A DNA stretch of 64,000 nucleotides from Shewanella sairae (GCF_023283535.1 NZ_JAKILT010000022.1:1-64000); one strand, 5' to 3'. Counted from the stretch's first letter, positions 44,596 through 54,508 are shown. Notes: generated by a model from the sequence alone, not told the origin. Numbers and translations: made by a program.

Positions 44596-46254
44596 CTATT
44601 GACTTGCTTGCTCCAATGTATCGCCTGCGGGACGCAGTGCATTGAATTCAGTGTCAGCGAAATAACCCGGCCAATCATTATTATTACCTAATGTACTTGC
44701 AGCTTGGTAATAGATGGCTAAATCTTCTAATGCGCCGGATAAGTCCCAGTCCTCTCGATATTCGTCACAAACATTGTGGTAGCAACCTTTCATTTTTAGC
44801 TTCATGGCGGCTTTATATTGTGCGGTTGCTTCATCGACTGGTTCACTGCCACCGCCGGCAAACACTGCTGGTACACCTTCTTTAGCAAAACTAAAATGGT
44901 CTGAGCGGAAAAAGCCGCCAGACTCAGGGTACTTTTCGCTTTTGGCGACACGGTTTTGGCTCTTCAGTGCATCAATCAGATAGTTTTCCAGCTCAGACTT
45001 ACCCTTACCTATAATGGTGTAATCTGTCGTGCGGCCATAAATATTGGTGCTATCTAGGTTAAATACTGCCACGCTTTTATCAATTGGGTAGATAGGATTT
45101 GAAGCGTAATAGCGTGAGCCTAGCAAACCTTGTTCTTCTCCTGTTGTTGCAATAAAAGTCACAGAACGGGCGAGGGTGTGACCGTTTTTTGCTTGTTTAG
45201 CAAATTGACGAGCAATCTCTAAAATACCTGCAGTGCCTGAAGCATTATCAAGTGCGCCGTTATAGATCTGATCGCCTTCTTTATTGCTATCGACGCCAAT
45301 ATGATCCCAATGTGCGGTGAATAAAAGATGTTCATCTGGGCGGCTGTTACCCGGTAGCGTAGCGACAACGTTGTAGCTGTCGGTATATTGGGCTTGGTTT
45401 GCAAAGGCGATTGAAGCCGTTTGATTTAACGGTAAGTTGATTGGGCTTGCTGCTGCACGGTCAGACACAGTCGCTAAGGATAACCCTGCGCTGTCAAAGA
45501 GTTGATTTGCTATATCATGGGTGATCCAACCTTCGACTTTGACTCGCTGAGCTTGCTCTTCTTCGCTTTTGACTAAATCTTGCTGGGCACCAGTCCAGCT
45601 ATTTTCGACCACAGACCAAGGATACGATGCAGGTTTAGTGTCATGAATAATGATTGCACCTATCGCGCCTTGGCGGCTAGCTTCTTCAAATTTGTAGCTC
45701 CAACGGCCGTAGTAAGTCATTGCCTTACCGTTAAATTTCCCCGAGTTTGGTAAAGCATAGCCTGGGTCATTGACTAAAATGACGGCAATTTTACCGCTCA
45801 TATCCAAATCTTGGTAATCGTTCCATTCATACTCTGGTGCGTTAATTCCGTAGCCAACAAAAACCAGCGGTGCATTATTAATATCAATATTTGCCACATC
45901 ATGACGGCTACCTAACACCACATCTTGACGGTGCTTTAAAGCAAGATCGCCTAAGCGTATGGTTTGCTCATCCGATGCGGTATAGGTAACCATAGGCACA
46001 GCCTGTAAGTAATCATTACCATTTGGTTTGCTAAGGCCTATTTCTTCAAAGGCGGCACTTAAGTAATCTAAGGTTAATTGCTCACCTTTAGTGGTGGGCG
46101 CTCGCCCCTCAAATTTATCAGAGGATAATGTTTTGATGTCTTGGCGAAAGCGGCTTTCGTCAAAAGTTACATTAACAGGGGTTGAAACAGTGACAGGGTG
46201 TTGGCTGCAGGCAGTCAGCATTGTGAGTGCGCAAATAGATGCAATTGAACGCAT
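44596..46254 (-). CDS. M28 family zinc aminopeptidase, lipoprotein
   Basis: 552 residues. The signal peptide ends in the lipobox LTAC (Cys16), so it is probably lipid-anchored. A protease-associated domain (about 130-260) is inserted in the M28 fold. Zinc ligands appear in order: HWDHIGVD, LDNASGTAG, catalytic GEEQGLLGSR, FNLDSTNIYG and the late His in RSDHFSFAKEGVP. The family removes N-terminal residues from extracellular peptides, fitting nutrition of a marine heterotroph. Monocistronic with its own terminator. Confidence 0.9.
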   Translation of the reverse strand: MRSIASICALTMLTACSQHPVTVSTPVNVTFDESRFRQDIKTLSSDKFEGRAPTTKGEQLTLDYLSAAFEEIGLSKPNGNDYLQAVPMVTYTASDEQTIRLGDLALKHRQDVVLGSRHDVANIDINNAPLVFVGYGINAPEYEWNDYQDLDMSGKIAVILVNDPGYALPNSGKFNGKAMTYYGRWSYKFEEASRQGAIGAIIIHDTKPASYPWSVVENSWTGAQQDLVKSEEEQAQRVKVEGWITHDIANQLFDSAGLSLATVSDRAAASPINLPLNQTASIAFANQAQYTDSYNVVATLPGNSRPDEHLLFTAHWDHIGVDSNKEGDQIYNGALDNASGTAGILEIARQFAKQAKNGHTLARSVTFIATTGEEQGLLGSRYYASNPIYPIDKSVAVFNLDSTNIYGRTTDYTIIGKGKSELENYLIDALKSQNRVAKSEKYPESGGFFRSDHFSFAKEGVPAVFAGGGSEPVDEATAQYKAAMKLKMKGCYHNVCDEYREDWDLSGALEDLAIYYQAASTLGNNNDWPGYFADTEFNALRPAGDTLEQASQ

Positions 46255-46572
46255 GTAAAGGTCCTATTATTATTGTTTTAGACTTTTATTAATTTTTTAT
46301 GAATCTAGTTAGGATAATGGCGGAAAGGAGGGGGCGTTAGCAAGCTAAGTACTAGGTAAGGTGGTCGCTAAAATGTTACGTAATATTGCACTGCTCATTG
46401 AGATCTTTAAAAGTAGCCACTTTTCCTAGATGAGGCTATTGTCAATCTATGAGGGATCGCTTGTTTTATCATTGATATAGAGACAACTTTAGTTTTTATC
46501 AAACATGGCGCGTTATAACTTAAGCCTTTTAGGGCTTTGTTATAACTACGCCATATATGACTTTGTAATGCG
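46255..46572. other. intergenic region between M28 peptidase and nagD
   Basis: 318 bp without a gene. It contains a 50-bp palindromic element (listed separately) close to the nagD end. Confidence 0.5.
46505..46554. repeat. 50-bp interrupted palindrome downstream of nagD
   Basis: Nested arms ATGGCG-C-GTTATAAC and GTTATAAC-TA-CGCCAT enclose a second stem AAGCC/GGCTT. It could fold as one long hairpin in RNA. No T-run follows on either strand, so it is not a classic terminator; REP- or MITE-like sequence is possible. Confidence 0.7.
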
Positions 46573-47319
46573 TTAGACTACGTCTATATCGCCTGCGCAA
46601 TCAAAAATATGATTAGGTCTAAAAGGTTCTTTTTCAATGTCAGTAATGGAGCTTACACCACTGGTGACTAAAATCGTCTCTAGACCTGCTTGAAAGCCTG
46701 CCAGAATATCGGTACGCATATTGTCACCGATAATCACAGTGTTTTCAGAGTGGCCGCCAATATGATTAAGCGCTGAGCGGATAATCCAAGAACTTGGTTT
46801 ACCCACATAAAACGGCTTTTTACCACTTATACGCTCAATAGGAGCACATAATGCACCGCAAGCAGGGCTGAACGCGGGGCCATGGGTATCGGGATTCGTT
46901 GCTATAAAACGCGCGCCTTCACTTACAAACTTGGCTGCTTTATGGATCATATCCCAGTTGTAAGAGCGTGTTTCACCAACAATGACAAAGTCAGGGTTGA
47001 TATCGGTAATGGTAAAACCGGCTTTGTATAGCTCGTGGGTTAATGCTCCCTCACCAATCACATAGGCCTTGGTACCTTGCTGATGTTTTAAAAAATCTGC
47101 AGTTGCCATGGCGGACGTATAAAAACATTCTTCAGGGATGTTGAGGCCTGCGGAGCCTAATCGGTTCTGTAGATCCTTACCCGTTTGTACCGGGTAGTTA
47201 GTCAGTATAACGAGCGGGTTACCTTGCTCTACTATGCGGTTAATAAACTTATCACTTCCGGGAATAAGCTGGTTGTTGTGCAGTAACACTCCATCGATAT
47301 CGCAAATAATATTTTTCAT
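46573..47319 (-). CDS. nagD: NagD-like HAD-IIA phosphatase (UMP/nucleotide phosphatase)
   Basis: 248 residues, very close to E. coli NagD along its length (for example YTSAMATADFLK, GFTITDINPDFVIVGETRSYNWDM, KPFYVGKPS, GDNMRTDILAGFQAGLETILV). Nucleophile D7 and acid D9 in CDIDGVLL, lysine in VGKPS, metal aspartates in IGDNMRTD. E. coli NagD dephosphorylates UMP and other nucleotides. Unlike in E. coli, no nag genes are adjacent. Single gene. Confidence 0.94.
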   Translation of the reverse strand: MKNIICDIDGVLLHNNQLIPGSDKFINRIVEQGNPLVILTNYPVQTGKDLQNRLGSAGLNIPEECFYTSAMATADFLKHQQGTKAYVIGEGALTHELYKAGFTITDINPDFVIVGETRSYNWDMIHKAAKFVSEGARFIATNPDTHGPAFSPACGALCAPIERISGKKPFYVGKPSSWIIRSALNHIGGHSENTVIIGDNMRTDILAGFQAGLETILVTSGVSSITDIEKEPFRPNHIFDCAGDIDVV

Positions 47320-47805
47320 CTGACTCTCTTACTTCACATTAGTTTGCCGAATAATTAGCCTTTATCTAATGCTAAATAGAATGTAAAAACAATGACTATT
47401 AAGGTGTATTTAGGTAAATGTTAGCTAATGAATCAAATTAAAGAGGTGATTAACGCATCGCTAGCGCAAGAGGTGGGAGCACAAGAGAAGTGATTATCTT
47501 GATAAAGGTATTCAACAATAAGTTTAGATATTTAGTTTCTTATGAGGGGATGCATGTTGGATAGTGGTGAGACTTGTTTAGTTGAGTCTAATTTGTCCGA
47601 ATATTATACAGGTGTATATAAGGGGTATAATATTTTTATTGACCTTATATTTTTTTCAGATATTGTGTCGTTAACTCCTTTATTTATAACAAGATACATA
47701 CGTTAATAGATTGTTTTTTTTGGCTGTATTTTCTCTAAGCTATGTTTTCACTGCTTAACAACTTGATACGAATTTCTTCTTACTCTCCAATTTAGCGATA
47801 TTGTC
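47320..47805. other. intergenic region between nagD and the GGDEF gene
   Basis: 486 bp, AT-rich, promoters of two divergent genes expected. A 21-codon frame from 47428 lacks a ribosome-binding site and is not called. Confidence 0.4.
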
Positions 47806-49755
47806 ATGGAAAAGATAATTGCATTTATTTTTTTGTTAGGGATTTCATTTAACTCCTACGCTGTAAACACTGTTGAGTTCTCTCCTTTAAACACCATTGA
47901 AAATCTGACCAATGGCGAAGAAATTATTGCCTTACTCAAAGACAAAAATCTTGCGGTGGACTTAAAACGCAATAAGTTGAACTTACTAATCTCTGCTGAT
48001 CAGGTTGAAGCCTCTCCCTATTATGCATTCGCTTATTATCTTATTCTGCATGATATTGAGCTATCGAATGGCAAGCCTCATTTATCAGAGAAGGCGATAG
48101 TGGACCTGTTAGAAGCAGGCAAATCACATAAGCAAGACTGGTTAATCGCTGAGGCTAAAATGTGGTTGGCGACATTTTCTGTCAGAGAAAGCCAATATCA
48201 CGCTGGATTAACCTTAATTGATGAATCAATAGCATTATCGAAGCAGGTTAATTTCGTTCATTTAACTGCGCGTGGATATAACACCAAAGCTGCGCTGTAT
48301 TTCTTCCAAGACCAATACTACTTTGCTTTAGAGTATTACCTTAAAGCCTTTGATATCTTTATGAACCAACCTGAAGACCCCTATGTCAGTAAGGTTCTGT
48401 CCAATGTTTCGCTTATTTACCTTGAAATTGAAGAGTGGGACAAAGCGTGGGAATCGAATGTCAACGCATTGTCTCATGTTGAGCAATTTGGCGGCGATTA
48501 TGAACAAGTTAGTGCATTCAACAATAATGCTGCTTTTATTTTGGAGCGCCTTGGCCGAGTTAACGAGAGTAAGCCTTATCTTATTGCAGCACAAAAAAGT
48601 GCTGAAAAAAGCGGTGAGTTGAGGGTTCAATTTAATGTGTTGATCGCTTGGCTTAATTACTATTTATCAACAGAACAATATGAGAGCGCTACGCTAAAGG
48701 CAAATGAGTGTATTGCTCGTTCTGCAAAATTGGCATATCGGGTGTTTGAAGCAGATTGTAGCCGAATGCTAGCGAAAGCTTTAATTAAAATGGGAAGTGT
48801 TGATGATGCGTTAAATTCATTAAATAGCGCGAAGAGGCTTTATAAGCAAATTGGAACGCAATCCGGTTATGCTGATATGTTTAATAATTACGCTTTAGCG
48901 TATGAAGCACTTGGGGATTATCAGGTAGCGCTTAACTACCAGCGTAAAGCCAATGAGGCTGAAAAAGATCTGCTTTTCGATAAACGCGGCAAAATGTTAC
49001 TTAATCTAAGTGAAACTTACAAAGAAAAGTATCGCTTGCAGAAGATGGCTCTACTAACTGCCGAAAACGATGCCCATGAGGCTAGGCTTGCTGAGCAAGA
49101 TATTCGTGAGAAGTTTTTGTGTTTCTTTATATTGGTATCAGTTCTGTCGATTTCATTATTAGCTAAAAAGCGTTATGGGCTTGAAAATGATAATAAGAAT
49201 TTACAAACCTCAAATATGGAACTGTATAAACAGTCTAATATTGATGCCTTAACAGGGTTATACAATCGTCGTTATTTTCTTACGTTTCTTGAACAGCAGC
49301 AATCGCTTGGTCAAAACACTCAAATGTGCTTGGCCATTATCGATATTGATCATTTTAAGACGGTAAATGATACCTACGGGCACGATATCGGAGATGAGGT
49401 ATTAGTCCAGGTCGGGCACATTATTCAAAAGAATATTCGAGAAGAAGACTTACTTGTACGTTGGGGAGGTGAAGAGTTTGTCCTTTCTCTGAGCTGGCCC
49501 TATGCTGGTAAGTCAACCTCTTTGGAAGAGTTGCAAGGGCGTTTTGAACAGGTTCGGCAGGCTATCGCAGCTACTCCTATCGTGGTGGGTAAGCAGAAGC
49601 TTCATTTGACCGTATCGATAGGTGTGGGTAAACGATTAAATGCGGCTTTATTGAAAGACTGCTGGCAAGATATTCTTGAGGGGGCTGATAAAGCGCTTTA
49701 TCGTGCAAAAGCGCAAGGACGGGACAGCGTTGTTTTAGTTGACCATATAGGATGA
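47806..49755 (+). CDS. TPR-containing diguanylate cyclase (GGDEF)
   Basis: 649 residues. Signal peptide (about 1-19), a periplasmic sensor region of TPR-like helical repeats (about 90-400; for example YFFQDQYYFALEYYLKAFDIF), a coiled linker, one TM helix (about 440-457, FLCFFILVSVLSISLLA), then a cytoplasmic GGDEF domain. The active loop is GGEEF and an allosteric I-site REED lies five residues before it, so c-di-GMP synthesis with product inhibition is expected. DALTGLYNRRYF and DIDHFKTVNDTYGHDIGDEVL are typical. The signal sensed is unknown; the next gene is a TonB receptor. Confidence 0.93.
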   Translation: MEKIIAFIFLLGISFNSYAVNTVEFSPLNTIENLTNGEEIIALLKDKNLAVDLKRNKLNLLISADQVEASPYYAFAYYLILHDIELSNGKPHLSEKAIVDLLEAGKSHKQDWLIAEAKMWLATFSVRESQYHAGLTLIDESIALSKQVNFVHLTARGYNTKAALYFFQDQYYFALEYYLKAFDIFMNQPEDPYVSKVLSNVSLIYLEIEEWDKAWESNVNALSHVEQFGGDYEQVSAFNNNAAFILERLGRVNESKPYLIAAQKSAEKSGELRVQFNVLIAWLNYYLSTEQYESATLKANECIARSAKLAYRVFEADCSRMLAKALIKMGSVDDALNSLNSAKRLYKQIGTQSGYADMFNNYALAYEALGDYQVALNYQRKANEAEKDLLFDKRGKMLLNLSETYKEKYRLQKMALLTAENDAHEARLAEQDIREKFLCFFILVSVLSISLLAKKRYGLENDNKNLQTSNMELYKQSNIDALTGLYNRRYFLTFLEQQQSLGQNTQMCLAIIDIDHFKTVNDTYGHDIGDEVLVQVGHIIQKNIREEDLLVRWGGEEFVLSLSWPYAGKSTSLEELQGRFEQVRQAIAATPIVVGKQKLHLTVSIGVGKRLNAALLKDCWQDILEGADKALYRAKAQGRDSVVLVDHIG

Positions 49756-49973
49756 GCGAACTAAGTGATACGGGAAATTCGATGTGCAATAAATCTCTTT
49801 GTTTTTTGTCAATTACCCAATGCTGTTCATAACTAAACTCGGATAATGAATTCGAATAACTCGTTTGCATAGTTAGGTGCTCTGAAGTCGGCGTTAACCT
49901 CATTCTACGACTTTGACTTATTGTAATGTTTGTAAATGTTTTGAGGTATCGTTGCGATCCATAATTAAATGTT

Positions 49974-49992
49974 AATAATAGTCGTTCTCATT
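49974..49992. promoter_or_regulatory. probable Fur box before the TonB receptor gene
   Basis: AATAATAGTCGTTCTCATT matches 15 of 19 bases of the Shewanella-type Fur consensus AATGATAATGATTCTCATT as I remember it. It ends 5 bp before the ATG at 49998. Confidence 0.65.
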
Positions 49993-49997
49993 TATTT

Positions 49998-52151
49998 ATG
50001 GAAAAACAAGTGAAGTTAAGTATCTTAGGATTAGCAGTATTGAGCGCTTTGGGTACGACAGTTGCAGTTGCAGACCAAAGTAAACAAGCATCAAATCAAT
50101 CTAGTGATATTGAGCGCATTGTTGTTACCGCATCGCCATTTGCACAAAAGTTAAGTGATACCCCTAATTCCGTTTTTATTGTTTCAGAAGCCGACCTAGA
50201 TCTTCAACGTGTGGTTGCGCGCAATCTGTCTGAGATGATTTCTAATTTAGTACCAGGCTTTTCACCAAGTACTGAAACAATGTCGACATTTGGTCAAAAC
50301 TTTCGTGGCGGTAAAGCGATTGTGATGATTGATGGTGTGCTTATTTCAACGACTCTGCGCGCTGGTGGACGCGATCTACAATCAATCTCTGTCGATGTGA
50401 TCGAAAGTATCGAAGTCATCAAAGGTGCTAGCGCCATGTACGGCAATGGTGAAGCCGGCGCTATCATTAATGTGATCACCAAAAAGCCGAGCGTGAATTT
50501 TGAGATGCAAACTCGAGTGGGCGTTGAGGCGTTTTCTGATGAGCTTTCTGACGCGGGCTACAGCATTTCTCAGAGTTTTTCCGGCACAACAGATTCAGAT
50601 CTAGGCTACTTACTCAACTTGTCAGGTAAAGATCGCGGTAACCTGTATGACGCGGATGGCGAGCAATTACCCGGTGCACCTAATAATCAAGGCGGCATGG
50701 GCGATGCCGATGAATATGATGTGTTGTTTAAGCTTGAGCAAGAGTTTGACGCGAGTCGTCTAGCTTTACTTGCCCATCATTATTATATCGAAAACAAGTT
50801 GCACTATAAGCGTAACGTTAATGAAGAAAATGGCCTTATTGAAATTGATAAGACTCAGCCCTATGTTGGTCCCAATCCATCGACTAAATTAAGCACCGTA
50901 CAGTTAACCTACGATCAAGATGACTTCTTCAGCCAACAATTAAGCCTGTCTGCCTATTATAGTAAAGTAAACGTGGGTTATGAATCCGCATCTGAGATTG
51001 TGTCTACCCGCAGTGGTTTTAAAGCGGCTATGCAATGGACGATTAATGATAGAAGCCGTTTAGTTTATGGTTTCGAATACGGTAAAGATAATACCGAACA
51101 AGGACGAGATCGTGACGTGCTTACAGGTATCGATGCGGATGGTAATCCTATTACTCAGTCTCAATATATTTGCTCGGTATGTGATTTAACAGAAACTAAG
51201 CTAAGTCCGTTTGCACAATATTGGAATCAAGTGACTGATGATTTGACGCTACAAGCGGGTTTACGCTATGAGAACTTTGAAATCGAAGTGCCAGATTATA
51301 TGCGTTATAAGCGCGGTGTTCTTAGCGCTAAACAAGGAGATACACTAAAGTACGATAAGCCGTTGGTGAACTTAGGTCTAGTTTATAATATTGCTGACAG
51401 TACCGATATTTTTGCCAGTTACTCCCAAGGTTATTCTCATGCCGATATGCGTATGCTTAGAGATATGCCTGTGGATAGCGTTGCTGAGTTCGCTGATGAT
51501 ATTCCCGCGACTCAAACTAACTATTATGAGACAGGCCTGCGTTATAGTGATGATAGTCTACAAGGCAGCTTATCTTTCTTTTATTCAGATATTAAAGACG
51601 GTTATGCTTATGATTATAACGTTGAAGCTCTCGCTGCCAAACGCGTAGCTGCTGTCGTTGTTGCTGATGAAGAGATCTGGGGGGTTGAAGCAACACTGGA
51701 TTACCAAGTGACTCAAGAGGTTAAGTTGGGGACTAGCGTGTCAATGTCAGAAGGCAAGCGTACCAACAGTGAAACGGGTGATGATTATTGGATGAATGGC
51801 ACCAGGATCACGCCGGTAAAAGCATCCGTGTATGGCGATTATCGCTTTAATGATATGGCTTCATTGCGCCTACAGGCAAATTATGTGGGTGACAGAGACA
51901 AGCACGATCGTGAAAGTGATGCCGGTTATAGCTTTTATGAGTCACCTTATGACGGTTATACGCTAGTCGATCTGGTATCGACTTTTGACACTGATTTTGG
52001 TCGATTCACCTTTGGTATTGATAATCTATTGAATGAAGATTATCAGCCATTAGTTTCTCAGATGAATAAAGAAGTTATTTGGGAAACCTATCGTAGCCAG
52101 TTCTCAGGTTATGGTCGACGCTTAGCGCTGGAATATAGTATTAGCTACTAA
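49998..52151 (+). CDS. TonB-dependent outer-membrane receptor, probably for an iron chelate
   Basis: Up to 717 residues. Signal peptide, TonB box-like IERIVVTAS, plug domain (DTPNSVFIVSEADL ... FRGGKAIVMIDGV ... IESIEVIKGASAMYGNGEAGAIINVITKKP) and a 22-strand barrel ending GYGRRLALEYSISY. Plug and barrel look complete. Two starts: ATG 49998 has no Shine-Dalgarno and nearly touches the Fur box; GTG 50010 gives a clean signal peptide (MKLSILGLAVLSALG) with GGAAAA just upstream and may be the real one. Fur control plus the plug type suggest siderophore uptake. Confidence 0.9.
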   Translation: MEKQVKLSILGLAVLSALGTTVAVADQSKQASNQSSDIERIVVTASPFAQKLSDTPNSVFIVSEADLDLQRVVARNLSEMISNLVPGFSPSTETMSTFGQNFRGGKAIVMIDGVLISTTLRAGGRDLQSISVDVIESIEVIKGASAMYGNGEAGAIINVITKKPSVNFEMQTRVGVEAFSDELSDAGYSISQSFSGTTDSDLGYLLNLSGKDRGNLYDADGEQLPGAPNNQGGMGDADEYDVLFKLEQEFDASRLALLAHHYYIENKLHYKRNVNEENGLIEIDKTQPYVGPNPSTKLSTVQLTYDQDDFFSQQLSLSAYYSKVNVGYESASEIVSTRSGFKAAMQWTINDRSRLVYGFEYGKDNTEQGRDRDVLTGIDADGNPITQSQYICSVCDLTETKLSPFAQYWNQVTDDLTLQAGLRYENFEIEVPDYMRYKRGVLSAKQGDTLKYDKPLVNLGLVYNIADSTDIFASYSQGYSHADMRMLRDMPVDSVAEFADDIPATQTNYYETGLRYSDDSLQGSLSFFYSDIKDGYAYDYNVEALAAKRVAAVVVADEEIWGVEATLDYQVTQEVKLGTSVSMSEGKRTNSETGDDYWMNGTRITPVKASVYGDYRFNDMASLRLQANYVGDRDKHDRESDAGYSFYESPYDGYTLVDLVSTFDTDFGRFTFGIDNLLNEDYQPLVSQMNKEVIWETYRSQFSGYGRRLALEYSISY

Positions 52152-52173
52152 TTCTTGTGTAGCCACTTATGTT

Positions 52174-52211
52174 ATAAAGCCTCAAGTTGGTGTTTCAATT
52201 TGAGGCTTTAT
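52174..52211 (+). terminator. terminator-like hairpin after the TonB receptor gene
   Basis: Perfect arms ATAAAGCCTCAA / TTGAGGCTTTAT around a 14-base loop. The T-run is weak. Confidence 0.7.
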
Positions 52212-52344
52212 ATGATGTTCTGCAATTGTTCAGTTAGGTTGCTTAGTGAACCAAGTATCGTTGGATAATTCAGAGATGCTAAGTCTTGAGGTGGTAAACG
52301 ATAATTCCAAAAATATGACCTTGTTAGTAACGATATGCGATAGC

Positions 52345-53334
52345 TTAGCGGTTTTTAGCTGCTTGAATGATCGCAATAAACTGCTCCGGTTTATCGATAC
52401 CAATAAAGATATGTTTGACTGTTCCAAGCGGTTCTTTTAACGCTATAACAATATTAGGGTTACCTGCATAATTATAACGTTTTACTAATCTTGAACGTTT
52501 TACAAATTCTTTATGATAAGCAACAGTTGCTATATTGGATAAATCTAAAGTTAATGGTTGGAAGAGTCCATATCTGATAATAAGCTTGTTTTTAGCTAGT
52601 GAGATAGGTCTTCTTGAAACTGCTCGATATTCAGCAATAAAAAAAACGAGGCTAAAAAGCGTGAGAAAGGTGATGATATTAGCTGCTAGTGGCGAGTAGG
52701 TGAAATGAATCAATAAATGCATTAAAGGCATTTCAAATGCGATTAATAAAGCAAAGCCAAGCAAGTTACTCTGTGCACCATCTTTTTCATGGTAGCTAAA
52801 GTAATGCTCCCCGATGAAGTGAGTTGTTTGTACTTTACTTGCTAATAAAGCATAACTCCACATACGAACTTCGAAGCTTAATAACGTTGCAATAGTTCCT
52901 TCGCCAAAATATTTATTTATTGAATTTTCTATTGATATATCAGGATCATGTTGCTGGCGTATCGCAGTCTTTAGTGCAAAGTAAACAGTCAGGATTGCCG
53001 TCAACTCAAACAGCAGAACAATAGCTAAAATAAAATAGCGACCGCTTTCAAGATAAGTCCAAATTATCTTATTGGGCTCTGGTACGATATAACTGCCAAT
53101 GAATATGGCGATGCATCCCAAGGCAAGAGACTTCAATAAGGCTTCTTTTTTGTCCTTGATGCAAATAAAGCAAATTATAGGCAGAGCAACCAATGCATCT
53201 AACAAAAACAGCCATTCAAAATTTGCAGCGCCAAATTGGTTAAGTGTGCTGTTACTTTGATAATAGAATCCCCACTAAATTGAAATACAAACAAGGAATA
53301 ACAGGGGGATTTTCGACTTTATTGATTTAATCAT
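52345..53334 (-). pseudogene. multi-TM membrane protein gene interrupted by an in-frame amber codon
   Basis: The frame starts at ATG 53334, with AAGGA about 8 bases upstream, and reads MIKSIKSKIPLLFLVCISI, then TAG at 53277-53275 (codon 20), then continues in the same frame WGFYYQSNSTLNQFG and on to a stop at 52345. The later part has about six hydrophobic segments and a PH-like C-terminal domain (ISLAKNKLIIRYGLFQPLTLDL). The amber sits in the first TM segment. A TTG at 53205 could restart translation. No family recognised. A single-base change would restore a 329-residue protein. Confidence 0.75.
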
Positions 53335-53408
53335 AGGCGTTTCCTTACGCAATTATGTTTTAGGTAACCAAGTTATGCAGGCATTGATGTCGAGTTGGAA
53401 AGTAGCAT

Positions 53409-53864
53409 TTATTTTGCCTTAAGCTGCATTTCAAGCAGTGTAGGTGTAAATCCAAGTTTTTCATATGCACGCATTGCTGAATTGTTTTGAGAATAAACAT
53501 CTAGATAGAAATGTTGCACCCCCTTGTGTTTGCCCCACTCAATTAACTGCTCTATAACTGCTGAGTTGATGCCTTTTCCACGGTGTGAAGGTGATACGTA
53601 CATAAAGCCAAGGTAACCATGGAGGTCATGCTCTAATGAGCGTTTTGAGCAACGTATTTGGACATATCCGCTAGCTATAATCTCATTTTCAATTTCTCCA
53701 ACCACTAAGTGAGAATCATTGGAAGAAATTAAATTTTCTATGTCGTAATAAATTGCTGATTTGGGTTTGATTGAGTCATTGTAAGGTCTTTCCGCTTCGA
53801 TAACGCGCTGCTCTAACTCTAACAGCTTTGGAAGATCCTCTTTTACCGCTTTTCTCAGGTTCAT
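53409..53864 (-). CDS. GNAT family N-acetyltransferase
   Basis: 151 residues from the ATG at 53864 (MNLRKAVKEDLPKLLELE), the usual GNAT beginning; the frame is open further but that part overlaps the upstream GNAT gene. The acetyl-CoA site is in LGFMYVSPSHRGKGINSAVIEQL (Q/RxxGxG/A as HRGKGI), and the C-terminal AMRAYEKLGFTP is typical. Substrate unknown. It follows another GNAT gene by 67 bp; the two are not close copies. Confidence 0.88.
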   Translation of the reverse strand: MNLRKAVKEDLPKLLELEQRVIEAERPYNDSIKPKSAIYYDIENLISSNDSHLVVGEIENEIIASGYVQIRCSKRSLEHDLHGYLGFMYVSPSHRGKGINSAVIEQLIEWGKHKGVQHFYLDVYSQNNSAMRAYEKLGFTPTLLEMQLKAK

Positions 53865-53931
53865 ATTTTGTCGCCAATGTAGAGTAGGGAATGAGTTAAT
53901 AGTGCAATAGAACAGCTCTAGGTGCTCAGTG

Positions 53932-54339
53932 TTAGTGCTCTGTGCCCGCATATATCCACATTGGTGCAGTGTTACCTGCGCGCTCAAAACCTTGGGCTTG
54001 ATAAAATTCAATCGCCTCTTCGTCAGCGGTAAGCATTTGCTGATGAAATCCAGAGTAAACAGATAACATTGCTTGCATCATTTTTGTGCCAACGCCTTTG
54101 CCTTGGCTGTTCGGGTGGACCAGCATATGAGGATAATATACGACTAGGTGTCCATCTGATATCGCATTACCGATGCCAATGAGTTTACCGTTAGTTCGAG
54201 CAGTTACTAATGTGTGAGAGTGACGTAGTGCGAGTAATAGTTGCTCAGGTTTTTCTGCTGAGGACCATCCATTTGCTCTATACAAGGTGACGACTTCAGC
54301 CTGTTCAATTTTGCCATTGAGTTCAATTTGAATTTCCAT
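53932..54339 (-). CDS. GNAT family N-acetyltransferase
   Basis: 135 residues from ATG 54339, with AGGGT about 11 bases upstream; a GTG four codons earlier is less likely. Coenzyme A loop PNSQGKGVGTKMMQAML and the C-terminal EEAIEFYQAQGFERAG. The motif pattern (YYPHMLVHP) resembles small GNATs acting on amines or small molecules. It may be in one transcript with the next GNAT gene. Confidence 0.87.
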   Translation of the reverse strand: MEIQIELNGKIEQAEVVTLYRANGWSSAEKPEQLLLALRHSHTLVTARTNGKLIGIGNAISDGHLVVYYPHMLVHPNSQGKGVGTKMMQAMLSVYSGFHQQMLTADEEAIEFYQAQGFERAGNTAPMWIYAGTEH

Positions 54340-54465
54340 ATTGATTTTCACCCTAGTTTTGTTTAACGGTTGAATAATTGGTATTAGTCGCCAGAATAGT
54401 ATGGGTAATGCCTTGGTTGTAGATGTTTGGAATCAAAAGTGCTTTTTATTATCTATGCATTATAA

Positions 54466-54489
54466 AAAAGGCACCCTAAGGTGCCTTTT
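54466..54489 (-). terminator. terminator after purN
   Basis: AAAAGGCACC / GGTGCCTTTT hairpin with TTTTTTAT on the minus strand. Confidence 0.9.
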
Positions 54490-54508
54490 ATGCGCTATTT
54501 AAACTGCT

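Noticed and set aside
47428..47493. 21-codon ORF before the GGDEF gene
   Set aside because: No Shine-Dalgarno and no supporting context.
49577..49903. 108-codon minus-strand frame over the GGDEF gene end
   Set aside because: Mostly opposite the conserved GGDEF domain; no ribosome-binding site; composition not convincing.
34800..53334. Genetic-code reassignment of TAG (pyrrolysine or other)
   Set aside because: TAG terminates trpA, trpL, the DUF748 gene and the DUF3137 gene in the same window, so it is an ordinary stop here; two nonsense mutations are the simpler reading.
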